Assembly: GCA_001436895.1 (NCBI GenBank)
Contig: JQAY01000006.1
Span: 71,903-135,902 of the forward strand
Direction of reading: 5' to 3'
DNA: 64,000 nucleotides
Origin: Weissella confusa
Lineage (GTDB): Bacteria > Bacillota > Bacilli > Lactobacillales > Lactobacillaceae
This document shows, piece by piece, positions 37,193-45,860 of the stretch. A model generated the notes under the pieces. That model had not been told where the DNA came from. It ran no database searches and saw only the letters and a program-made list of their open reading frames with translations. Position numbers and translations under genes: made by a program. Every line of letters begins with the position of its first letter. Position 1 is the first letter of the stretch.

Positions 37193-37324
37193 TGTTATGG
37201 TCTCCTTGTAAATGCTAAATCTTTATCTATAAAAGTATACATGATTTCTTAGGTTATATCTAGTATACCAACATAGAACTTTCAAAATTAAAAATGCTTA
37301 GACACATCTTCTACTTACAATACG

Positions 37325-37358
37325 AAAAAAGAGCTACATCTGCAAGCAGACATAACTC
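37325..37358 (-). terminator. Terminator after the LysM-CHAP gene
   Basis: A 13-bp stem (GAGTTATGTCTGC with GCAGATGTAGCTC) followed by T6 on the minus strand. Confidence 0.85.
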
Positions 37359-37373
37359 CATTAGTACTTAATA

Positions 37374-38231
37374 TTAGTGGATGAACAATACACCGGCTGG
37401 TGAAATCGTACGTGATGACACAACGTATTCACCTTGTGCGTTCATTTCTGAAATCGTTACCATGCCACCGTTAACACCCGTCACAACGGCAACGTGACCG
37501 TATGATGAGGCACCGGCTACACCTGGCATGAAGACAGCAACTGATCCAACGGTTGGGTTTGAATCAACCAAGCGACCTGCAGCGGCTGCACTGGCTGCCC
37601 ATTGGTTAGCGTTTCCCCAGAAGTTACCAACCCATGACAACGTGTTCTTTACGTACCACGTGCATTGACCAGCGTAGTATGAGTTACCAGGTACGGCCGT
37701 CATGTCCGTGTTGTAGTTTGGTGTTTGGGCAACAGGCTCATCAGCCACTACTTCTTCGGCAACCGGTGCTTCAACGACAGGAGCTTCCACAACTGGTGCT
37801 TGTTCTACAACAGGCGCTTCAACTGGTGCAACCTCAGCAGCTGGTGCAGCTTCTGAAGCAACAACTGGCGCTTCTGAAGCAACTGCTGCATCAGCAGTCA
37901 ACTTGATCTCTTGACCAACCAAAATGAAGTGCACGTCTGAGATGCCGTTAGCGGCAGCGATTTCGTCAGTCGTCAATTGAGTAGCTGATGCGATCGTTGA
38001 CAATGTGTCACCAGCTTGCACAACGTAAGTCTCACCCGCAGCTTGCACAGCAGTTTGCACGTCTTCAACTGTCTTAGCACGCCATGATGACGTTGGTTGT
38101 GCTGACTCATCAGCTGATACTGACGTCGTCATTGCCATTGGTACCATTGCAACTGCAACAGTTGCCGCCATTGCGGCTACCCAGTTCTTACCTGCTTTGT
38201 ACATCTTCTTGTGTGAATTAGCGTTTTGCAT
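37374..38231 (-). CDS. Secreted LysM-CHAP peptidoglycan hydrolase
   Basis: A 285-residue exported enzyme. The signal peptide carries a perfect KxYKxGKxW motif (KMYKAGKNW) and ends near SVSA. A LysM domain (YVVQAGDTLSTIASATQL, about residues 69-112) is followed by an Ala/Pro/Val/Glu-rich spacer and a C-terminal CHAP domain with the catalytic Cys in GQCTWYVKN and His in YGHVAVVTGV. It should cut peptidoglycan peptides during growth or division. AGGAG precedes the start. It is the innermost gene of the insert between rpsB and tsf. Confidence 0.92.
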   Translation of the reverse strand: MQNANSHKKMYKAGKNWVAAMAATVAVAMVPMAMTTSVSADESAQPTSSWRAKTVEDVQTAVQAAGETYVVQAGDTLSTIASATQLTTDEIAAANGISDVHFILVGQEIKLTADAAVASEAPVVASEAAPAAEVAPVEAPVVEQAPVVEAPVVEAPVAEEVVADEPVAQTPNYNTDMTAVPGNSYYAGQCTWYVKNTLSWVGNFWGNANQWAASAAAAGRLVDSNPTVGSVAVFMPGVAGASSYGHVAVVTGVNGGMVTISEMNAQGEYVVSSRTISPAGVLFIH

Positions 38232-38544
38232 GATTAACTCCTCTTAATGTCGCTCGTGTAAAGCGTTTCTTCTTAGTTTCTGTATTTGTGTGTTGCTTTT
38301 TGTGATTAACTTAACAACAGGTATAAGATTACAGATGTTTCATGACAGCGCAATAACAACACCGCGACAACTTGTGATTCACACAATGTTCACAATTCCA
38401 AAAACACTAAACAAGCATCCCCACTGACTTTCCAAACACGTCCTTTACATTTTTATTCACAATTTCCAAAATTCGATTACGTCGCATTCTCCACTTTTAT
38501 GCACAAAAAGTGCGTTAAATGACAGCTATGTAACACGATTTCAG
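38232..38544. other. Long leader of the LysM-CHAP gene
   Basis: A 313-base tract with no gene. TGTTAC-ATAGC-TGTCAT near 38515-38531 resembles a WalR (YycF) box with one mismatch, which would fit a cell-wall hydrolase, but it is far from the start codon. An inverted TTGTGA...TCACAA pair lies near 38375-38400. Confidence 0.35.
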
Positions 38545-38576
38545 AAAAAAAGAGCGATTGCTTGTCGCAATCGCTC
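38545..38576 (-). terminator. Terminator after the serine-rich protein gene
   Basis: Stem GAGCGATTGC / GCAATCGCTC followed by T7 on the minus strand. Confidence 0.9.
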
Positions 38577-38592
38577 CCTATCTTGATTTGTT

Positions 38593-39156
38593 TTAGTTAA
38601 AACTACCCGTCATTTGGTCCATGTGCGTCACTTGTCCAGTGGTTGCATCATAGCGGAACAATCCAGCCATGTTCGTTACTGATGGATCATTTGGATTATC
38701 TACACGAGCTTCGACTTGGTAAACTGAGCCAGTGTTAGCCGTAATAAAGTACGTCACGTCTGAACTTAGGCCGCCATTAGCACGTTCGTAGGCAATCACT
38801 GCATTAATCGCATCTTGTGAAGCATTCGCAGTTGATGGTGCAGTTTGCGCAGCAACTGCTGGTTGAGATGAAGAACTCTCAGCAGCAACCGTCTCTGAAG
38901 TTTCATTCTTCACTGAAGGTGTTGTTGCCGCTTCAGTTGAAACCGATGAACTGACTGATGATTCTGAGCTCACTGCAGATGTCGAGATTGAGCTTTTCTT
39001 GCTACTTGCAGATGAACTAGACTTGCTTGACTTTGATTGACTCACTTCTTCTTGTGTTGCATGACGTCCGTCGGCAACTGTACTCCAGGCCATTGCTCCT
39101 CCGAAGCCTAGCAGAAACACCAACGCCACCACGCCAATTACTTTTACACCCTTCAT
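38593..39156 (-). CDS. Membrane-anchored serine-rich protein
   Basis: A 187-residue protein with one N-terminal membrane segment (VIGVVALVFLLGFGGAMAW), a long Ser/Lys/Thr-rich spacer (about residues 33-105) and a folded C-terminal part of about 75 residues (DAINAVIAYERANGGLSSDVTYF, AGLFRYDATTGQV). The layout is that of surface proteins of unknown function in lactic acid bacteria. AAAGGGG precedes ATG 39156. It is the middle gene of the rpsB-tsf insert. Confidence 0.7.
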   Translation of the reverse strand: MKGVKVIGVVALVFLLGFGGAMAWSTVADGRHATQEEVSQSKSSKSSSSASSKKSSISTSAVSSESSVSSSVSTEAATTPSVKNETSETVAAESSSSQPAVAAQTAPSTANASQDAINAVIAYERANGGLSSDVTYFITANTGSVYQVEARVDNPNDPSVTNMAGLFRYDATTGQVTHMDQMTGSFN

Positions 39157-39305
39157 TACGCCATCCCCTTTCAGCGACTTTTTTGATAACGTAATCATAA
39201 CACAGGTTACAATAATGTAACAGGAATATTTAAGTACGTTTCCATGAAGAAATTAATCACCAATACCTCCATATGCCAAGCCGAAATCAACTGACAGACA
39301 TGCAA

Positions 39306-40574
39306 TTACATCGACTGGATTTGGCCAATGTTCTCAGTGCCGTCAATGTAGTTATATACAGTCGTAAGATTTTGGCTATCGATAAATTGATTATATTCAT
39401 CTACACTCAAATCTAGCTCATCCAGCAACATTGACACCCATTGGGTTGAAGAACCGTGACGAAAAACAAAATTCTCTCTCAACGAGGATGCCAACAGGAA
39501 GCGCAGCTTATTGAAATTCTGCTGCTGAACGTCATTCAACGACGCAGTAAACGGCTCAACCCAATCAAGCGAAGTCTGCTCCATGAGATGATCGAATATC
39601 ATACTGATGATATTGACAATAAAATCAGAAATTTGAATCAGAATATTGTCAGCGCTATCCCCATTTGATTCAATAAATTCGTAATTTGTTAATTTTTCCC
39701 CGTCAAGAGATAAACCACCCACCTTCTTTAACCAACGTTGAACCTCAACTTGTTTATCGAAGTTGCTAAAGCTATTAAGGAATAGCGTTGGATGATCAAT
39801 ATACATGAAGTTGTATAACTCGTTAAAATCCGCTAAAAGATCAGGCGTGTTGTTCTGTAGAAGCACCCCATCATAGCGTTCGTCTTGTTCGATTGCCCGC
39901 AATAAAATCGTCAGCCCTTGATCTTGTTGGATTAGGTCTGGCTTAGAGGCAATCAAATCATAAAGTTCTGTGTAGCACGCTCTCGAATCAGGTACGTTTG
40001 GATAATCATGCCGTTGTAGGAAGTCAAGTCCTTCGTCCTTTAATTTGAAGAAAAACATTCGTAGTGCACTTTTTACGCTATCTCTAGCAAGTCGGTTCAT
40101 CATCATTAACGCAATTGCGACATCATGCGTATTTCCGATAAATGAATCAACAATGTCCACTAATCCATAGTAAAGATTGTCAGCATAATAATAATGCACA
40201 GAAATCTTATTTTGAATTAGGAAGTCCATCAAGATGCCGAATGATGACTTTGATAACAACGTTTCAAAGTTCTTAGCACCATTCAAAAAGTGCTTAGATT
40301 TAAATTCTTTAATATGAGTCTGTGGATTAGTTGAACGCATTCTTTGTTGAAAAGATTGGTATTCAACCTCGGAAAGGCGATTTTCTTGTTTGAAAACAAC
40401 ACCACCTAGGATAAAGAATTTGTTGAATCTGTTGAAATCATCTCGGCCCTTTGAAACAGTAGATTTACCAACATTGTTGGTTTCGTCATGGTAGAAAGTA
40501 TAGACTTCGTCCAATCCAACCATGTTATTTAGATAAATGTTCTCTCGCCTTACGTCTGATAATTCAAATGTCAT
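39306..40574 (-). CDS. DUF3800-like protein
   Basis: A 422-residue soluble protein. Near the N terminus YTFYHDETNN (Asp30-Glu31) recalls the YxDES motif of DUF3800, and LIQISDFIVNI (Gln314, Asp317) recalls its C-terminal QxADxxA motif; both are expected metal-binding parts of an RNase H-like fold. DUF3800 proteins are common on mobile DNA and in defence loci, with unproven function. The coding is AT-rich compared with rpsB and tsf, a sign of transfer. GGTGGAAATTCGAAA precedes the start, giving a moderate ribosome site. Confidence 0.65.
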   Translation of the reverse strand: MTFELSDVRRENIYLNNMVGLDEVYTFYHDETNNVGKSTVSKGRDDFNRFNKFFILGGVVFKQENRLSEVEYQSFQQRMRSTNPQTHIKEFKSKHFLNGAKNFETLLSKSSFGILMDFLIQNKISVHYYYADNLYYGLVDIVDSFIGNTHDVAIALMMMNRLARDSVKSALRMFFFKLKDEGLDFLQRHDYPNVPDSRACYTELYDLIASKPDLIQQDQGLTILLRAIEQDERYDGVLLQNNTPDLLADFNELYNFMYIDHPTLFLNSFSNFDKQVEVQRWLKKVGGLSLDGEKLTNYEFIESNGDSADNILIQISDFIVNIISMIFDHLMEQTSLDWVEPFTASLNDVQQQNFNKLRFLLASSLRENFVFRHGSSTQWVSMLLDELDLSVDEYNQFIDSQNLTTVYNYIDGTENIGQIQSM

Positions 40575-40675
40575 TTTCGAATTTCCACCTCTCTACAACT
40601 ACCTTAATTGTAATCTTTATAACAATTAAATTTTCTTTGGCCATAACTACTCTCCCTACATAACCTCATTACTAA

Positions 40676-40717
40676 ATAAAAGCACCCGCTAAAAATTAAT
40701 TTAGCGGGTGCTTTTTA
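40676..40717 (-). terminator. Bidirectional terminator after rpsB
   Basis: Stem AAAGCACCCGCTAAA / TTTAGCGGGTGCTTT with T tracts on both sides, immediately beyond the rpsB stop codon. It separates rpsB from the inserted genes. Confidence 0.92.
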
Positions 40718-40733
40718 ACCGATTAAAATCGAA

Positions 40734-41510
40734 TTAGTTGTTACCTTCAACGATTTCAGTCAATTCTTCGATTGAAGCTGCCTTGTCAGCACCTTCAGCT
40801 GCGAAGTCATCTGCAGAAACTGCGTCTTCACCTTGGTTACCCTCGATGATAGCGTCAGCCATCTTAGCAGTGATCAAGCGAACGGCACGGATAGCGTCGT
40901 CGTTTGATGGAATCTTCACATCGATTTGGTCAGGGTCGGCGTTCGTGTCAACCATAGCCACGATAGGAATGTTCAACTTGTGTGCTTCTTGCACAGCCAA
41001 TTGCTCCTTGTGAGGATCAACGATGAACAACAAGTCAGGAATCTTAGGCATATCTGCGATACCACCCAAGAACTTCTCCAACTTCTCGCGTTGCTTGTTC
41101 AACAAAGCAACTTCTTTCTTTGGCAAACGATCGAAAGTTCCATCTTCTGCCATTGCGCGCAATTCCTTCAAGCGTGCAACACGCTTTTGGATCGTTGACC
41201 AGTTAGTCAACGTTCCACCCAACCAACGGTGGTTTACGAAGTACATGTTTGCACGAGTTGCTTCTTCAGCAATTGCATCTTGAGCTTGCTTCTTAGTACC
41301 AACGAACAAAACCGTAGCACCGTTAGCAGCTGCGTCGCGAACGTAGTTGTAAGCTTGGTCAACCAACTTCACCGTCTTTTGCAAGTCGATGATGTAAATT
41401 CCGTTACGCTCCGTAAAGATGTATTCTGACATCTTTGGGTTCCAACGACGAGTTTGGTGTCCGAAGTGAACACCAGCTTCAAGCAATTGCTTCATTGAGA
41501 TAACTGCCAT
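40734..41510 (-). CDS. rpsB: 30S ribosomal protein S2
   Basis: A 258-residue protein. The start [27 protein letters not shown] and the motifs [20 protein letters not shown] and DTNADPD identify S2. It has an acidic C-terminal extension. The ATG at 41510 has GGAGG nine bases upstream; 22 extra residues of the longer frame come from the leader. It is monocistronic here, unlike the normal rpsB-tsf pair. Confidence 0.97.
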   Translation of the reverse strand: MAVISMKQLLEAGVHFGHQTRRWNPKMSEYIFTERNGIYIIDLQKTVKLVDQAYNYVRDAAANGATVLFVGTKKQAQDAIAEEATRANMYFVNHRWLGGTLTNWSTIQKRVARLKELRAMAEDGTFDRLPKKEVALLNKQREKLEKFLGGIADMPKIPDLLFIVDPHKEQLAVQEAHKLNIPIVAMVDTNADPDQIDVKIPSNDDAIRAVRLITAKMADAIIEGNQGEDAVSADDFAAEGADKAASIEELTEIVEGNN

Positions 41511-41633
41511 GAGTATCTGCCTCCAAATGTTTTTCCACCTAGCCTCGCATGTAATTCCGCGACCCTTTGCGGGCACACCGTAGAACTATTGAGAACTAGT
41601 GAGTAATTTTTTATGGTCTAAGACCAAGAACAA
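41511..41633 (-). promoter_or_regulatory. rpsB leader RNA
   Basis: About 115 bases of untranslated leader. It includes a GC-rich hairpin-forming stretch (TGCCCGCAAAGGGTCGCGG). Autoregulatory S2 leaders are known in bacteria, so a role in feedback control is possible, but no family match was established. Confidence 0.35.
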
Positions 41634-41662
41634 ATGATACATGATTTTGGGTAAGTAGTCAA
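41634..41662 (-). promoter_or_regulatory. rpsB promoter
   Basis: -35 TTGACT (41657-41662), 17-base spacer, -10 TATCAT (41634-41639). Confidence 0.75.
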
Positions 41663-41665
41663 CTG

Positions 41666-41956
41666 CTAATCCCGTTTTGCTGGCTCGAAATCCGTCACAC
41701 CACGTTCTTTTAAAAACGCCACCTTATCAATACGCTTCAATTTCTTAAAAGCTGCTTCAGCTTTCAGCGCGTCTGACTTATTATCAAATGCCTCGGCGTA
41801 CAACAACTTCAAGGGGTGGCGACTAGCCGGCCGCGTGTACTTGGCCCCCTTACCTGCCTCATGTGTTGCGAAGCGCTTACCAACATCATCCGTAAAGCCA
41901 CCATAAAAGGTGTTATCAGCAGTCAACAACACATACATATAGTACGGTTTAGTCAT
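41666..41956 (-). CDS. GIY-YIG nuclease-domain protein (YazA/UPF0213)
   Basis: A 96-residue single-domain protein. The GIY-YIG signature appears as [19 protein letters not shown], with the Arg and Glu helices following ([16 protein letters not shown]). YazA-type proteins are encoded next to the tRNA methylase YabB, as here, with an eight-base overlap. The cellular role is unknown. Confidence 0.88.
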   Translation of the reverse strand: MTKPYYMYVLLTADNTFYGGFTDDVGKRFATHEAGKGAKYTRPASRHPLKLLYAEAFDNKSDALKAEAAFKKLKRIDKVAFLKERGVTDFEPAKRD

Positions 41957-42710
41957 TACTCTTGCCTTCGTAAATATCCCAAACAGCCTTCGTGTACGTA
42001 TCATCATCATTGTGCGTCACAATTGGTGGCAAAATAGTTGCACCTGTTAGTGCGCCGTCTTTAATCGCATCAATCAACAAGACGTTGGCTGGTTCACCAG
42101 CTTTTGGATACACAAATTGAATACGCTTAGGTGCCAAATGATTCTTCTGCAATGACTCAAGAATTTCAAACAAGCGATCTGGTCGGTGCACCATGAAAAA
42201 GTGCGCCTTGTTCTTCAATAACTTCTTGGCCGTGTACGTCACAAGGTCCAAATCGGCCTTAATTTCGTGACGCGCAATTGCATAGTGCTCATCTTCGTGC
42301 ATCACCGTGTTTTCGTTATCAACTGTAAAATATGGCGGGTTTGATACAACCATATCGGCTGAACCTGGGCGAATATCGTCGAAAATATCACGCATATCTT
42401 TATTGATAATCGTAATCTTGTCCGTCAAATCATTCATTTGCACTGAACGCGTCGCCATATCGGCCAAACGCTCCTGAATTTCAACCCCAACGATTTGGCC
42501 AGTCACCTTGTGGGCCATAAACAATGACACCGCACCGTTACCAGCACCTAGGTCAACATTCAAGCCACGCCCATTTTTACGAGGTTGGGCAAAGTTCGCC
42601 AACAAAACGGCGTCTAATGAAAAGGAAAAGACTTCCTTGCTCTGAATAATATGTACTTCATCGTTATAAAGCATGTCGACCCGCTCGTCGGGTAATAGTT
42701 TCACGTCCAT
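41949..42710 (-). CDS. trmN6: tRNA1(Val) adenine-N6 methyltransferase-like protein
   Basis: A 253-residue SAM-dependent methylase. Motif [12 protein letters not shown] lies at 53-63 and the catalytic NPPYF at 124-128, as in YabB/TrmN6, which modifies A37 of tRNA. The gene diverges from plsC and overlaps the GIY-YIG gene. Confidence 0.88.
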   Translation of the reverse strand: MDVKLLPDERVDMLYNDEVHIIQSKEVFSFSLDAVLLANFAQPRKNGRGLNVDLGAGNGAVSLFMAHKVTGQIVGVEIQERLADMATRSVQMNDLTDKITIINKDMRDIFDDIRPGSADMVVSNPPYFTVDNENTVMHEDEHYAIARHEIKADLDLVTYTAKKLLKNKAHFFMVHRPDRLFEILESLQKNHLAPKRIQFVYPKAGEPANVLLIDAIKDGALTGATILPPIVTHNDDDTYTKAVWDIYEGKSND

Positions 42711-42786
42711 TGTGTTCTCCTGTTAGTTTGCCAAGATTGCCTAACCTGTGGGATAATAAATCGTTATTATTAGGAGGATTAACCAA

Positions 42787-43431
42787 ATGTTCTATACATT
42801 TATTCGTTATGTCGCTGCCGGAGTGGTATGGCTAATTAACGGCCGTTACACGTTGACAGGTCAAGACAAACTACCTCAAGGCAATTATATTTTAGTTGGC
42901 CCACACCGTACTTGGTGGGACCCAATTTTCTTCGCTCTTGCTGCTTGGCCACACAAGTTTAGCTTTATGGCTAAGAAAGAGCTCTTCAAGAATCCTATTT
43001 TACGCTGGATTTTGGTTCACGCCAATGCTTTTTCCGTTGATCGTGAAAATCCAGGTCCATCAGCAATTAAGATTCCAGTGAACAACCTAAAGAAAACTGA
43101 ACTTGGTGTTATCATGTTCCCATCAGGAAGCCGTCACTCACAAGAAATGAAGGGTGGCGCAATGATGATCGCTAAGTTGTCAGGCGCCCCACTTGTGCCA
43201 ATGGTCTACCAAGGTCCCGTTAAGTTCGGCGACTTGTTCAAGCGCAACAACGTGAAGATGGCGTTTGGCGATCCAATCTACGTTGACAAGAAGATTAAGT
43301 TAACTGATGAAACAATGGCCGAGTTTGGTGATACATTGACTGAAGCTTTTGATAAGATTGATAATTCAATCGACCCAACTTGGGTTTACATCGACCCTAA
43401 GCCAAAGACAGAACAAATTGAATCAAAGTAA
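42787..43431 (+). CDS. plsC: 1-acyl-sn-glycerol-3-phosphate acyltransferase
   Basis: A 214-residue membrane-associated enzyme that makes phosphatidic acid. The HX4D motif is GPHRTWWDP (His40, Asp45), and FPSGSRHS near residue 116 is the acyl-acceptor motif. TAGGAGG precedes the start. One of the few plus-strand genes of the window. Confidence 0.92.
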   Translation: MFYTFIRYVAAGVVWLINGRYTLTGQDKLPQGNYILVGPHRTWWDPIFFALAAWPHKFSFMAKKELFKNPILRWILVHANAFSVDRENPGPSAIKIPVNNLKKTELGVIMFPSGSRHSQEMKGGAMMIAKLSGAPLVPMVYQGPVKFGDLFKRNNVKMAFGDPIYVDKKIKLTDETMAEFGDTLTEAFDKIDNSIDPTWVYIDPKPKTEQIESK

Positions 43432-43434
43432 CGT

Positions 43435-43467
43435 AAAACGCCGGTCAACCAAATGACCGGCGTTTTA
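43435..43467. terminator. Bidirectional terminator between plsC and the adhesin gene
   Basis: Stem AAAACGCCGGTCA / TGACCGGCGTTTT serves both convergent genes. Confidence 0.9.
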
Positions 43468-43468
43468 A

Positions 43469-45716
43469 TTATGACTTGAACTTAATCGACAAACCAACAC
43501 CTGTGCTGATAATCATCGCCAAAAGCAATGACGTAAGCCACCAAGATGGCTTTGCGTTTGTATCAGGTAGGTTCACCTCTTTATTTGGTGACAAGGTTGG
43601 CTGTGACGTTTTATCACCCGTTAACGTTGACGTCTCGGGTTGTTCTGGATTAATTGGTGAATCAGGCTCATTCGGCTGGTTAGGCTCGATTGGCACAACT
43701 GGGTCAATTGGATTCAAGACGTTTGTGAAATTATAACCGTCTTGCTTTGTTGTATAACCTGCGACCTTTTCTTCACGAACCGTATAGTCATATGGCGTAC
43801 CGTTATTATCCGCTTCTGGCAAGTTATCAAAATGATACTGCCATTGCGTTGCTGCGCTTACCCGCTGACTATCAATCTTTTGACCATTGCGATATAAATC
43901 AATCGTAATCGCATCTGGTCGCGTGTTCATAATATTATTTTGGTCTTCCCAAGTCTTCTGTCCAGAAACTGAAATGGTTCTTGGCTGGTGATTAAACATG
44001 GTTAAATCAAGCGTCACAAGTTGACCGTCTACTACGGTAAACTTGACTGGTGTTTCGTCTAGCACGTAACCTGTTGGCGCTTTTGTCTCAATAAAGGCGT
44101 AATCACCCGGTCGCAAGACACCTGAGTGAATCGTCCCACTCTCATCCGTCGTCAAATTTTCTTTTACAGTTCGACCCTTGGCATCAACCAATTTAAAGAC
44201 AGCTCCCGCTAAAGGATTACCGGTTGCTTCATCAGTCTTATGCAAAAGTGCTGAGTCGATATACGTTGTAACATCATTACTAAAGATTGTTGATTCAGCA
44301 TAGGTGTAACTAGCTTTATTAACAACTTTAGCAACACCGTCATCACCAACCAGCTTAACGTTGAACACTACTTTCGCGTGTTGTCCAGGATTCAAATCAT
44401 GTTGCAAGACATAACTAACGGTTCGTGTTGTTTCATCATACGTCACATCAGAATAATCACTATTCTCAACAGTTTTACTGAACGTCACACCTTCTGGCAA
44501 CGGATCCGAAACCACAGTCCCCGCTGGAATAACACCTTCTCGGCTTCCTAAATCCAGCCCATACTGTAGCGTTGCCGTTTCAGACGCAACTTGTGTTTTA
44601 TCAACCGTCTTCAGCAAATAGTTCTTTTGAAAACTCGTATCAGATAAAATCAGTGGCACCTCTGCCTCGTAGAGAGGATTGCCATTCTCACGCATTTCGG
44701 CGTGATTGTATTCCGTGCCAAACTTTTCCGCATCTTGATACTCATCATCAACCGAAGCGCCATAAGAAATAACATAACTCTCGTCCGCTTCAACACGGCC
44801 AAAGTGCACCGATACCGTCTTATCAGTTACCTGGATATCGTTAGCAAACTGATCCGTGACGTACTGCGCATGCTTATTACCTTGTTCATCAAAAGTAACA
44901 CGATAAATCTTCAAGTGCTCGATATTAGCATCGTTTCCGGTGGCCGTCGGGAAAATGCTGTATGAATCAGCCAGTGATAGCCCCTTTGGCAATTGATCAA
45001 CAACCGTCAAATCTGAATAAGTCTGCTCATTATAATTAACAATCAAAACAAAATTATTATCACTCGGAATAATTAACAATCAAAACAAAATTATTATCAC
45101 TCGGATTTGTTGTACTCATCACATACTTAAATTCACCGTTAACATTAGTACCAGGTGCATTTGTGTACTTCGTGAACACAGGACGCTCCGACTTTGATGG
45201 TACTGTTTCAACCGCAGTCTGATCAGAACTTACTGTTGCCCCGTTAATAATCAGATCATCACTGAAGCTAATTTGCTCAGCTACAGTGCTGTGATCTTCA
45301 AAATACGATGCTCGGAAACGAAGTGTAAATGTATACCCATTGGCAGCTTGCTGATCAATTTGACTTGAATCATAATTTACCGTCAAAATGAAATTTCCCT
45401 GACCATCATCGGTTACAGCATTATTGCCGACATAAAACGGCTTATCAATCCGTAATCCGGTTTGAAGCTGCTTTGAATCTGCCACAATCGTTTTAGGAAT
45501 TTTAACCTGTATTTCGCCCGGCGTTTTTAACTTTCCTGCCGACCCAGCCAATGTAACCGTCAAATCAACATTACCATTTGACTGAATTGGCGAATTAGCC
45601 GAAATTGACACACCCGGATCATCTCCGGCCTTTGCCAATGCATGCACACCCATCAATCCGGTCCCACAAGCAATCACTAGCAGCATCGCTAGCACTGCAT
45701 TCAGTACCTTACGCAT
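43469..45716 (-). pseudogene. LPxTG-type isopeptide adhesin, split by a 37-bp duplication
   Basis: The intact form would be 736 residues. A signal peptide (MRKVLNAVLAMLLVIACG, start 45716 with GGAGGTGAG before it) leads to adhesin-type beta domains, a SpaA-like domain (ALLHKTDEATGNPLAGAVFKL), a Cna-B domain (GQKTWEDQNN to DYTVREEKVAGY), a Pro/Glu/Asn spacer and a sorting signal LPDTN followed by a membrane helix and KFKS. An exact 37-bp tandem repeat at 45032-45105 shifts the frame, so the first part stops at 45060 after NYSE and the rest (43469-45079) lacks a signal peptide. Removing one copy restores the frame exactly. Confidence 0.9.
45032..45105. repeat. Exact 37-bp tandem duplication inside the adhesin gene
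   Basis: Copies 45032-45068 and 45069-45105 are identical over 37 bases and differ at both flanks. Each begins ATAATTAACAATC and ends CACTCGGA. The length is not a multiple of three, which breaks the adhesin frame. Confidence 0.97.
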
Positions 45717-45791
45717 TGCCTCACCTCCATTAGTTGAATAACAAGCTAACTTTAGCAAAAGCATTGCGATTGTCTTGACGGAAATTTTCGG

Positions 45792-45826
45792 AAAAAATAA
45801 AAAGACTACCATAAAGATAGTCCTTT
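45792..45826 (-). terminator. Terminator after the C39-like gene
   Basis: Stem AGGACTATC / GGTAGTCTTT with T tract on the minus strand. Confidence 0.75.
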
Positions 45827-45860
45827 AGACATTAACAGAAGTTGTTTACCAGCAATTTTA

